Below are positions 1-5,641 of a stretch of DNA of 5,641 nt, one piece after another. This DNA comes from Actinomycetota bacterium (GTDB lineage: Bacteria > Actinomycetota > Humimicrobiia > Humimicrobiales > Humimicrobiaceae): NCBI GenBank assembly GCA_003567835.1, contig PWYO01000005.1, positions 1 through 5,641 on the forward strand, read 5' to 3'. The notes below the pieces were generated by a model, which saw nothing but the letters and a program-made list of their open reading frames with translations, was not told the DNA's origin and searched no databases. Numbering within the stretch: position 1 is the stretch's first letter; each line of letters starts with the position of its first letter. The position numbers were made by a program, and so were the translations under genes.

Positions 1-880
1 AAATACTGGCAATGCCTGCTATGGTAATGGTAAATATGCTGGTAATGGTTTCTACGATATCCAGCATCTGAGCCTGGTTTTGGACAGTAAAATCGCTTGT
101 TTCCCCAGGCAAAAGGTTGTGTTGTCTGCGCAGTATCTGTTCCACTTCTTCGGTTGCTTCATCCATGACCTCTTCACTTTTGCTCTGAGCCAGTATCATA
201 TTGATATAATCCATACCGAAAAGCTTGTTTTGGGCAGTGGTTATGGGAATGGTTATCATATTATCCTGATCCTGGCCAAACTGGTCTGCGCCCACTTCCT
301 GTACCGTGCCTATCACCGTAAAGTTTTGCTGTCCAATCCTTATAACCTCTCCAATAGGATTTCTTCTGCCAAAAAAATCTGATACCACTCTCTGGCCTAT
401 TACGGCAACATTGGCGGAATTGGCAACATCGCTTTCGGTATAAAAACGGCCTTCTTCAATTTTAAAGTTGTAGATACCCAGCGCCTCTTCACTTGATGCA
501 TAGATGCTAACCGTTGTGCTCGAGCCCATATAGGATACAACCGAAGAGCTTAAAATCACCGGAGCAGCCCCGCTAAGATACTCGGCTTGCCGGTTAAGGA
601 CATATGCATCTTCAAGCTTTAACTGGTCCTGGGGTCTTGTGCCCATCATCTGTTCAAAGCCCCGGTCCCTGTCCCGGGCACCAGGAGATACAATAATCAA
701 ATTGGAACCGATGTCCTGGATGTTCTGGAGCACCATCTGCTGGGCGCCGGTTCCTATGGAAAGCATGGCCACCACAGCCCCAACCCCGATGATGATGCCC
801 AGCATGGTCAGAAAAGACCGGAGTTTTCCCAAAGCCAGTGACTGGAAGGCCACTTTTATATTCTCAACAAACCGTTTCAT
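1..880 (-). CDS. MacB-type ABC transporter permease, partial (C-terminus beyond the left edge)
   Basis: This is the membrane subunit of a MacB/FtsX-family exporter; 293 codons are present with no stop. Residues about 22-44 form the first membrane segment within the family hallmark LRSFLTMLGIIIGVGAVVAM, followed by SIGTGAQ. Residues about 45-275 are the large extracytoplasmic (MacB periplasmic core) domain, with the typical stretches VIGQRVVSDFFG (160-171), NPIGEVIRIG (174-183) and DFTVQNQAQML (263-273). The second membrane segment begins near residue 277 and is cut by the window edge. Family members are usually about 400 residues, so roughly the last 110, with membrane segments 2-4, are missing. 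The ATG overlaps the ATPase stop as ATGA and is preceded by GGAGG at suitable spacing. Unlike E. coli MacB, the ATPase is a separate protein, as in most two-gene versions. The substrate (drug, peptide or lipoprotein-like) cannot be read from the sequence. Family assignment is very secure. Confidence 0.95.
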   Translation of the reverse strand, partial: MKRFVENIKVAFQSLALGKLRSFLTMLGIIIGVGAVVAMLSIGTGAQQMVLQNIQDIGSNLIIVSPGARDRDRGFEQMMGTRPQDQLKLEDAYVLNRQAEYLSGAAPVILSSSVVSYMGSSTTVSIYASSEEALGIYNFKIEEGRFYTESDVANSANVAVIGQRVVSDFFGRRNPIGEVIRIGQQNFTVIGTVQEVGADQFGQDQDNMITIPITTAQNKLFGMDYINMILAQSKSEEVMDEATEEVEQILRRQHNLLPGETSDFTVQNQAQMLDIVETITSIFTITIAGIASI

Positions 881-1617
881 GATACATCCTCCAGTTTGGG
901 CAGCGCTTTTAATTTTTCCCGGGCATCAATGGGGCTTTCTACCTGCTGCTGTTTAAAAATTTTCCCGTCTCGTAGGTAGACTATCCGCTGGGTATGCAGG
1001 GCAATATCCATTTCATGGGTAACCAAAAGGATGGTTTTCCCCATACGGTTTAAGTCCTGGAAGATGGCCATAATTTCTTCACCGGTAACCGAATCCAGAT
1101 TGCCTGTGGGTTCATCAGCCAGTATGATGGCGGGGTCATTGGTAAGCGCCCTGGCAATGGCCACCCGCTGTTTTTGGCCTCCAGAGAGCTCATTGGGCTT
1201 ATGCTTGATCCATTTGGAAAGCCCTACCGCTTCTATGGAATCAAGCACTTTGCTGTGCCTGTTGGCCGCATTGGCCGAATAGATCAGGGGAAGCTCCACA
1301 TTGCCGTATACATTGGAACGGGAAAGCAGGTTAAAGGTCTGGAATACAAAGCCGATTTTTTTATTACGAATGGCTGCCAGCTGGTTGTCATTTAATCTGC
1401 TTACATCGGTATCTTCAAGAAGGTATTTGCCCGAGGTCGGGGTATCCAGGCAGCTGATGATATTCATCAGGGTTGATTTACCTGAACCCGATGGTCCCAT
1501 TACGGTCACGAATTCTCCTTGTTTTACGGTAAGGTCAACCGCCCGCAGGGCCCTGACCTGGATTTTGCCCAAATGATAGGTTTTGGTTATGCCTTGCATA
1601 TAAATAATCTCACTCAT
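877..1617 (-). CDS. MacB/LolD-type ABC transporter ATP-binding protein
   Basis: This cytoplasmic ATPase would power the neighbouring permease. All nucleotide-binding motifs are intact in this 246-residue reading: Walker A GPSGSGKS at 41-48 (Lys47), Q-loop Gln93, signature LSGGQ at 144-148, Walker B IILADEP at 164-170 (Asp168, Glu169), D-loop NLD at 173-175 and the switch His201. The stretch LADEPTGNLDS and the overall length are typical of the MacB/LolD/FtsE group. An in-frame TTG lies six bases further upstream (1621-1623), but the ribosome binding sequence AAAGG directly abuts that TTG and stands six bases before the ATG at 1615-1617, so the ATG is preferred. The gene overlaps the end of the fusion-protein gene by eight bases (ATGAGTGA), and its own stop overlaps the permease start. 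No missing catalytic residue is seen. Confidence 0.96.
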   Translation of the reverse strand: MSEIIYMQGITKTYHLGKIQVRALRAVDLTVKQGEFVTVMGPSGSGKSTLMNIISCLDTPTSGKYLLEDTDVSRLNDNQLAAIRNKKIGFVFQTFNLLSRSNVYGNVELPLIYSANAANRHSKVLDSIEAVGLSKWIKHKPNELSGGQKQRVAIARALTNDPAIILADEPTGNLDSVTGEEIMAIFQDLNRMGKTILLVTHEMDIALHTQRIVYLRDGKIFKQQQVESPIDAREKLKALPKLEDVS

Positions 1618-3169
1618 GTTCAACCTTTGCGGTCACCACCTCGTCCCCCATGTTTAGCCCGGACACTATTTCTACGTATTCAAAGCTAAAAGCGCCGGTT
1701 TCTATTTCTGTGGCCAGGATGTCCTCATCCTTTACAATGTCCACATACTGGACACCGTCTTTCTCATAGATTGCCTCTATAAGCACCAGCAGCACATCTT
1801 CTGCCTCAATGCTGGAAATGGTCAGATTGGCGGTAAGCCCGTATAGAAAGTCCTGGGAATCATCCGGCTTAACTTTTACTGAATAGGTGACAATGCCCCC
1901 CACATGATCCGGGACGGGGGATATTTCCATAACCGTGCCTGTATATTCACGGCCCCGATAGGCATCCAGGGTAAAGCGAACCTCCTGGCCTACCTGAACC
2001 CTTACAATATCGGTCTCAGCAATGTCTGAAGATACCACCAATTGGTCGCTTACAATGGAGATTACATTGACGCCGGGGCTGGCCAGCTCTCCAGAAGAGA
2101 ACATACTGGATAAAACCATACCCTCAAAAGGGGCCACCACTTTGTTTTTGTCCAGATCAAGGCTGGCCATGTCTACGCTGATCCGGGCCAGATTCAGCTG
2201 GCTTTCTGCCTGGTTGATGGCTTCTCTTGCCAGCATAATCTGTTTTTGGGCATTCTGGGTTTCAGCAAGGGTGGACCAGTAGGTCATGCCCTGGCTTATA
2301 TGGGCCTGCTCAAAGCCGGACTCTGCTGAGTGTACCTGGCTGTCAGCCTGGGCCTTGGCCTGCTCATAGGCGGCCTGGGCGCTTTTTAGCTGGGCCTTGG
2401 CGGTATCATAGGAAGCTTGCAGGCTGCGGACCTGGGATTTTGCGGCATCATGGGCTGATTCTGCGCCGGCCAGGGCCTGCTCTGCGGAGGTTACTGCAAT
2501 CTCTGCAAGGATCTCTTCCTGGGGGTCTGCAGCTTCATCCTGCCTTTTTTGGGCATCTGCTAAAGCCTGTTCAGCATCTTCTACCGCTTGGCGGGTATTT
2601 TCAACATTTTGTACGGCATCATCAACGGCAACCTGGGCCCCTTCAACCGAGGACCTGGACACATCCACAGAAGTGCGGGCATACTGGTTGGACCTGCCTG
2701 CCAGTCTCTGGGCATCCTGAAGGGCAATAAAAGCGGATTCTGTGCTGTGCTGGGCCATTTTTTTGTTGCTTTCTGCCAGCTGGACTGCGATATGGTTATT
2801 ATCTAGGGCCTGCTGGAAGCTGATCTCTGCCTGGGAAAGCGAACTTTGGGCCAGCATCAGGTTTTCTTCTGCCTGCTCGATATTTAAAACAGTCCTGGCA
2901 TTGTCTACTTCAAACAACAGCTCTCCGGCTGAAAAGCTTTGCCCTTCTTCTGCGGATAAGAGCACATCGCCTCCGGCCTGCAGGCTGTAGTTTTTGGTCT
3001 CCATGGCTTCAATATAGCCCGTAGAAGTAACTGTATGTGCGATATCCCCTTTTCTTGCTGTAAAAGTCTCCAAGCGCTCATCGGGTTCTTGGCAGGAAAC
3101 CAGCAACAGGGAAAGGATTGCAACAGCCAGAAGCGTCCCTATAATTTTTTTGCTGTAGGTTATGTTCAT
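1610..3169 (-). CDS. MacA/HlyD-family membrane fusion lipoprotein with unusually long coiled-coil hairpin
   Basis: This is the extracytoplasmic adaptor of the exporter (519 residues). The N-terminus has Lys7-Lys8, a hydrophobic stretch at 9-24 and a lipobox LVSC at 23-26, so Cys26 should be lipidated and anchor the protein to the outer face of the cytoplasmic membrane. The two halves of a biotinyl-lipoyl-like domain lie at about 60-92 and 342-374 (with APFEGMV at 346-352), flanking an Ala/Gln/Glu-rich helical hairpin at about 93-341. Beta-barrel and membrane-proximal domains follow (about 375-519, including GQEVRFTLDA at 394-403). MacA-type adaptors are usually nearer 370-400 residues, and the excess is in the hairpin. 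The ATG overlaps the padR stop as ATGA. Its possible Shine-Dalgarno (AAGGA) is rather far upstream, so translation may depend on coupling. The pairing with a MacB ATPase and permease supports export. Whether an outer membrane partner exists is unknown. Confidence 0.94.
   Translation of the reverse strand: MNITYSKKIIGTLLAVAILSLLLVSCQEPDERLETFTARKGDIAHTVTSTGYIEAMETKNYSLQAGGDVLLSAEEGQSFSAGELLFEVDNARTVLNIEQAEENLMLAQSSLSQAEISFQQALDNNHIAVQLAESNKKMAQHSTESAFIALQDAQRLAGRSNQYARTSVDVSRSSVEGAQVAVDDAVQNVENTRQAVEDAEQALADAQKRQDEAADPQEEILAEIAVTSAEQALAGAESAHDAAKSQVRSLQASYDTAKAQLKSAQAAYEQAKAQADSQVHSAESGFEQAHISQGMTYWSTLAETQNAQKQIMLAREAINQAESQLNLARISVDMASLDLDKNKVVAPFEGMVLSSMFSSGELASPGVNVISIVSDQLVVSSDIAETDIVRVQVGQEVRFTLDAYRGREYTGTVMEISPVPDHVGGIVTYSVKVKPDDSQDFLYGLTANLTISSIEAEDVLLVLIEAIYEKDGVQYVDIVKDEDILATEIETGAFSFEYVEIVSGLNMGDEVVTAKVEHE
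2336..2461 (-). repeat. Three tandem 14-codon repeats within the fusion-protein hairpin
   Basis: Residues 237-278 of the fusion lipoprotein read as three adjacent 14-residue units: ESAHDAAKSQVRSL, QASYDTAKAQLKSA and QAAYEQAKAQADSQ. Fourteen residues equal two heptads, so insertion of a unit would keep the coiled-coil register. At DNA level the last two units still share the block ctgggccttggc and a following catagg, 42 bases apart, which points to duplication rather than convergence on alanine-rich sequence alone. A degenerate further copy (ESGFEQAHISQGMT, residues 283-296) may follow after four extra residues. Confidence 0.75.
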
Positions 3170-3711
3170 TTTTCTATTTCATCCTTTTTTTCAAACATGT
3201 CATTATATAGTTTTTTAAAAATGGCGATGCATTCTGACATCTGTTCCTGTAATACAGCCTTAAGCAGGTTGTGCTCTCTTCTACCCCTTTCGGTAATGGT
3301 ATAGATTCTTCTGGGATGCTCTTTTTTTAGGCTCCACCGTGCTTTTACAAATTTTGCTTCTTCCAGCTCCTTAAGCAGGGGATAGATGGAACCAGGATTG
3401 GAGCTCCAGGAATTATTGGTCCTACGCTCAATCTCAGCCATCAGTTCACTGCCAAACATCTCCTTTAGGCTAAGCAGGTGAAGGGTCAGCAGAGGCAAAA
3501 GTCCGCTGCGGGTTAAAACCATATTAACAAAAGGATTGATATCCGGACTTTCTACCCAGGGCTGAAAACTGCGCTTGCCGAACATCCAATGTTTTTTGAT
3601 ATCCTTGTAAATCTCTTCGGCAAACTTTACAGGATCCTTCAGCTCGGATTCAATCCTGCTTTTGATAAAATTTTTTATTTCCTTTTCAATGGGTAGTTCT
3701 TTGGAGACCAT
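3166..3711 (-). CDS. PadR-family transcriptional regulator with N-terminal extension
   Basis: This is a predicted DNA-binding repressor of the downstream exporter genes (181 residues). The PadR winged helix occupies about residues 69-152. LLPLLTLHLL and GSEL (87-90) match the usual helix 1 and GYEL positions. NPGSIYPLLKELEEAKFV (105-122) is the recognition-helix region, and RRIYTITERGRRE (134-146) is the wing. A C-terminal helix at 147-180 would serve dimerisation. Ordinary PadR proteins of this type begin close to the winged helix; here some 68 charged, probably helical residues precede it, including HWMFGKRSFQPW. An internal ATG at Met64 would give a standard 118-residue protein but has no ribosome binding site. 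The ATG at 3709-3711 lies just behind a good promoter, though it too lacks a clear Shine-Dalgarno. PadR genes next to efflux genes commonly repress their own operon, with ligand binding relieving repression. That role is inferred here from position. Confidence 0.92.
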   Translation of the reverse strand: MVSKELPIEKEIKNFIKSRIESELKDPVKFAEEIYKDIKKHWMFGKRSFQPWVESPDINPFVNMVLTRSGLLPLLTLHLLSLKEMFGSELMAEIERRTNNSWSSNPGSIYPLLKELEEAKFVKARWSLKKEHPRRIYTITERGRREHNLLKAVLQEQMSECIAIFKKLYNDMFEKKDEIEK

Positions 3712-3734
3712 TTCGATATATATTGAATTCGATA
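3712..3734. promoter_or_regulatory. Candidate PadR operator: interleaved near-palindromes
   Basis: The stretch contains TTCGATATATATTGAA (3712-3727), a 16-bp inverted repeat with one mismatched pair, and TATTGAATTCGATA (3721-3734), a 14-bp inverted repeat with one mismatched pair. They share the arm TATTGAA, giving the order TTCGATA, TATTGAA, TTCGATA. The block lies between the predicted transcription start and the padR ATG, where a bound dimer would block transcription. PadR sites are commonly AT-rich dyads near their own promoter. Assignment to this PadR is inference, and AT-rich DNA makes partial palindromes fairly likely by chance. Confidence 0.45.
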
Positions 3735-3744
3735 ATAATAGACA

Positions 3745-3772
3745 ATTATATTCCTTGGGCTGTCAAAGTCAA
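3745..3772 (-). promoter_or_regulatory. Sigma-70-type promoter of the padR-exporter operon
   Basis: Read on the minus strand, a -35 box TTGACT (3772-3767) is followed after 16 bases by a perfect -10 box TATAAT (3750-3745). Transcription would start near 3738, giving a leader of about 27 bases before the padR ATG. A second TTGACA (3766-3761) lies immediately downstream of the -35 but is only 10 bases from this -10, so it is probably not the one used. Confidence 0.75.
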
Positions 3773-3830
3773 GCAGCTTATAATCAAACAGGATAAAAAT
3801 GCGGCATAGATATTTCTTGGTTTTCGAATA

Positions 3831-3839
3831 TGCTATAAT
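3831..3839 (+). promoter_or_regulatory. Extended -10 promoter of the enolase gene
   Basis: TGCTATAAT is a perfect -10 hexamer (3834-3839) with the TGn extension (3831-3833). No good -35 box lies at the normal distance: TATTTC at 3811-3816 is the 17-bp-spaced position, and TTCTTG at 3814-3819 is slightly too close. This is typical where an extended -10 compensates. Transcription would begin near 3846, leaving a leader of about 57 bases. Confidence 0.65.
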
Positions 3840-3902
3840 ACGCTAAAATAAGATTGTTTTGTTGCAAATGACAATTTTCATTATGGGTAAAGGAGTGCAA
3901 GA

Positions 3903-5198
3903 ATGAGTGATTGGACCACCATCATCGATGTTTATGCAAGGGAAATACTGGATTCAAGAGGTAATCCCACCGTGGAAGTGGAAACCATACTGGATTGCGG
4001 GGTCATAGGCAGGGCGGCTGTACCTTCAGGTGCTTCCACCGGCCAGTTTGAAGCAGTTGAGCTCAGAGATCAGGACAAAAAGCGGTATCTGGGCAAAGGG
4101 GTGCTTAAGGCGGTGGAGAATGTCAATAATATAATCGGTCCAGAACTTGAAAACATGGATGCTATTTTTCAAAGAGAAATAGACCAGCTGCTCATTGATC
4201 TGGACGGAAGCGAAAACAAGTCCAAACTGGGGGCCAATGCCATGCTGGGTGTATCACTTTCAGTAGCCAAAGCTGCTGCCATGGCCATGGATCTGCCCCT
4301 TTACCAATATATCGGCGGGGTAAATGCCCACACCCTCCCCGCTCCGATGATGAATATCCTGAATGGGGGAGAGCATGCAGACAATAGCGTAGACCTGCAG
4401 GAGTTTATGATTATGCCCCTGGGGGCAAAATCATTCAAGCAGGCTCTGCAAATGGGGGCAGAGGTTTTCCATGCCCTTAAAGCCGTGCTGGGCAAAAACG
4501 GGCTGTCCACTGCAGTAGGCGATGAAGGCGGATTTGCGCCGGACCTCAAGACCAATGAGGATGCTATCAAGTACATCATAACTGCTATAGAGCAGGCTGG
4601 CTATAAGCCTGGAGAAGAAATTTTTATTGCCCTTGACCCTGCTGCCACTGAATTTTACAAACAGGGAAAATACCATCTTGAAGGGGAGGGCAAAGTGCTA
4701 AGTTCCCCACAGATGGTCCAGTACTATCAGGAATTGGTGGAAAAATACCCCATCATTTCCATTGAAGATGGAATGGCCGAAGAAGACTGGGACGGCTTCA
4801 AACAAATGACCGAACAATTGGGCAAGAAAGTCCAAATTGTGGGAGACGATCTTTTTGTCACCAACACGGTCAGGCTTGGAAAGGGAATTGCTATGGGCGT
4901 GGCCAATTCCATACTGGTGAAGGTCAACCAGATTGGAACCTTGTCTGAAACCCTGGATGCCATTGAGATGGCCAAAACTGCAAGCTATAGCGCAGTGGTC
5001 TCCCACCGTTCAGGGGAAACCGAGGATACCACCATTTCTGATATCGTGGTGGCCACCAATGCAGGCCAGATCAAAACCGGGGCACCATCCAGGACGGACA
5101 GGGTCTGCAAATACAATCAGCTTTTAAGGATTGAAGAAGAGCTCGGAGACCAAGCAAAATTTTTGGGACTGGATGCATTCTACAATATTGTTACATAA
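3903..5198 (+). CDS. eno: Enolase (phosphopyruvate hydratase)
   Basis: Enolase interconverts 2-phosphoglycerate and phosphoenolpyruvate in glycolysis and gluconeogenesis (EC 4.2.1.11), in the cytoplasm. The 431-residue length is normal. Expected active-site elements are all present: the mobile loop GASTG at 43-47, His158 in NGGEHADNS, the acid Glu208 in VGDEGGFAP, magnesium ligands Asp245 (LDPAATEF), Glu288 (SIEDGM) and Asp315 (VGDDLF), the general base Lys340 in LVKVNQIGT, the signature SHRSGETEDTTISD at 367-380, and Lys391 in GQIKTG. The C-terminal GAPSRTDRVCKYNQLLRIEEEL is of the kind seen in many Gram-positive enolases. The ATG follows AAAGGAG (3889-3895) by seven bases. It is transcribed divergently from the exporter operon and ends just before a strong hairpin, so it is probably monocistronic and constitutive. 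No sign of transfer or decay is seen. Confidence 0.99.
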   Translation: MSDWTTIIDVYAREILDSRGNPTVEVETILDCGVIGRAAVPSGASTGQFEAVELRDQDKKRYLGKGVLKAVENVNNIIGPELENMDAIFQREIDQLLIDLDGSENKSKLGANAMLGVSLSVAKAAAMAMDLPLYQYIGGVNAHTLPAPMMNILNGGEHADNSVDLQEFMIMPLGAKSFKQALQMGAEVFHALKAVLGKNGLSTAVGDEGGFAPDLKTNEDAIKYIITAIEQAGYKPGEEIFIALDPAATEFYKQGKYHLEGEGKVLSSPQMVQYYQELVEKYPIISIEDGMAEEDWDGFKQMTEQLGKKVQIVGDDLFVTNTVRLGKGIAMGVANSILVKVNQIGTLSETLDAIEMAKTASYSAVVSHRSGETEDTTISDIVVATNAGQIKTGAPSRTDRVCKYNQLLRIEEELGDQAKFLGLDAFYNIVT

Positions 5199-5203
5199 CT
5201 GTT

Positions 5204-5234
5204 AGGGGCATGGCCGCCAAAAGGCCATGCCCCT
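5204..5234 (+). terminator. Hairpin terminator after enolase
   Basis: A perfect 12-bp stem, AGGGGCATGGCC (5204-5215) with GGCCATGCCCCT (5223-5234), closes a seven-base loop five bases after the enolase stop. The stem is GC-rich as in intrinsic terminators, but the following sequence (gctaatttcc) has only a short T run. It may therefore be a weak or Rho-assisted terminator, or mainly an mRNA 3'-end stabiliser. Confidence 0.7.
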
Positions 5235-5250
5235 GCTAATTTCCAGGTGT

Positions 5251-5279
5251 TTGAAAGCGGGCCAGTTGTTATATATAGT
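5251..5279 (+). promoter_or_regulatory. Probable promoter of the LacI-family gene
   Basis: TTGAAA (5251-5256) and TATAGT (5274-5279) are separated by 17 bases, matching a sigma-70-type promoter with four or five of six consensus bases in each box. The overlapping TATATA (5272-5277) gives a less favourable 15-base spacing. Transcription would start near 5286, leaving a leader of about 23 bases without an evident Shine-Dalgarno sequence. Confidence 0.5.
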
Positions 5280-5308
5280 GGATTCAATATAAGCTATCTT
5301 CTTTGATC

Positions 5309-5641
5309 ATGGGTCAGAACAAGAAACAATTAACCATTAAGGATATTGCCAAAATAGCGGGTGTATCAACCGCCACTATTTCCAATGCCCTATCCGGGAA
5401 ACGGCACGTAAAAGAAGAAACCAAGAAGAAGATATTGGAGACGGTGGATAAATACAGTTATGTCCCCAATATCATTGCTCGGGGACTGGTTAAAAAAAAG
5501 ACTGGAATCATTGGCATTATTCTGCCTGATATTAACAATCCGTTCTATGCGGAAGTGGTTCAGGGCATTGATGAAGAAGCCAAAAAAAGGGACTATCTTA
5601 CGGTAGTGGTCAGCACCTATTATGATGATGAGGTGGAGATT
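5309..5641 (+). CDS. LacI-family transcriptional regulator, partial (C-terminus beyond the right edge)
   Basis: The first 111 codons of a LacI/GalR-type regulator are present. Residues 8-29 form the helix-turn-helix (LTIKDIAKIAGVSTATISNALS), with a third helix and the hinge helix PNIIARGLVKKK (53-64). Leu60 sits where LacI-type proteins insert a leucine into the minor groove. From residue 65, TGIIGIILPDINNPFYAEVVQG begins the periplasmic-binding-protein-like effector domain. Full-length members are about 330-340 residues, so some two thirds is missing. The ATG at 5309-5311 is chosen because the protein then begins at the usual distance before the helix-turn-helix; TTG at 5303-5305 is a possible alternative and neither has a clear ribosome binding site. 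Such proteins usually control sugar uptake or catabolism genes, often adjacent. The regulated genes and effector are not visible, and the gene appears transcribed separately from enolase. Confidence 0.93.
   Translation, partial: MGQNKKQLTIKDIAKIAGVSTATISNALSGKRHVKEETKKKILETVDKYSYVPNIIARGLVKKKTGIIGIILPDINNPFYAEVVQGIDEEAKKRDYLTVVVSTYYDDEVEI

Noticed and set aside
80..382. A 100-codon plus-strand open frame (80-382)
   Set aside because: It lies wholly antisense to the MacB-type permease, whose reading frame is uninterrupted and motif-rich, and has no convincing ribosome binding site or homology pattern.
639..1576. Several plus-strand open frames of 70-105 codons opposite the permease and ATPase genes
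   Set aside because: They lie antisense to genes with complete, recognisable ABC-transporter motifs, have no family features, and look like products of codon structure on the opposite strand.
2022..3304. Plus-strand open frames opposite the fusion protein and padR
   Set aside because: The Ala/Gln/Glu-rich coiled-coil codons leave the opposite strand unusually free of stops. The translations are low-complexity Leu/Pro/His-rich text without motifs.
3846..3902. A riboswitch or attenuator in the enolase leader
   Set aside because: The leader is only about 57 bases and AT-rich, with just a weak five-pair hairpin (AATGA at 3867-3871 with TCATT at 3878-3882) and no terminator-antiterminator arrangement.
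4301..5127. Minus-strand and shifted-frame open frames within enolase
   Set aside because: Enolase is intact over the entire stretch, and the alternative frames carry no recognisable domain or start signal.
5204..5234. The inverted repeat after enolase as a mobile-element end or attachment site
   Set aside because: It is a single perfect hairpin directly after a stop codon, with no second copy, target duplication or transposase nearby. A terminator explains it better.

Overview
This is a bacterial chromosomal segment with moderate base composition, sigma-70-type promoters and tightly packed, overlapping genes. The lipoprotein-anchored MacA-like adaptor, PadR regulator, enolase ending in a GAPSRTDR-type C-terminus and LacI-family regulator would fit a Gram-positive-type bacterium such as a member of the Clostridia or a related anaerobic lineage. 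That placement is inference: no marker in the window settles the phylum or shows whether there is an outer membrane.

Positions 1-3711 (minus strand) hold a four-gene operon read leftwards: a PadR-family winged-helix repressor, a MacA/HlyD-type membrane fusion lipoprotein with a very long coiled-coil hairpin, a MacB/LolD-type ABC ATPase, and a MacB-type permease that runs off the left edge. Successive genes overlap by 4, 8 and 4 bases, so the operon is almost certainly co-transcribed and translationally coupled. The expected product is a tripartite-style export pump, or the inner part of one, for a drug, peptide or lipid-like substrate, controlled by its own PadR repressor. A good promoter (TTGACT-16-TATAAT) precedes padR. 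Interleaved near-palindromes between the likely transcription start and the padR ATG are the obvious operator candidates.

Positions 3712-3902 are the divergent intergenic region. It carries the operon promoter and operator on the minus strand, and an extended -10 promoter plus a strong ribosome binding site for the enolase gene on the plus strand.

Positions 3903-5198 encode a complete, apparently fully active enolase. A perfect 12-bp hairpin follows its stop. A likely promoter then leads into a LacI-family regulator (5309 onward), cut off by the right edge after its DNA-binding domain and the start of its ligand-binding domain.

No RNA gene, insertion sequence, CRISPR array or unfamiliar defence system was found. 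The content is mostly familiar. The most distinctive points are the long, symmetric hairpin of the fusion protein with its 14-residue tandem repeats, the N-terminal extension of the PadR protein, and the operator-like structure of the divergent region.
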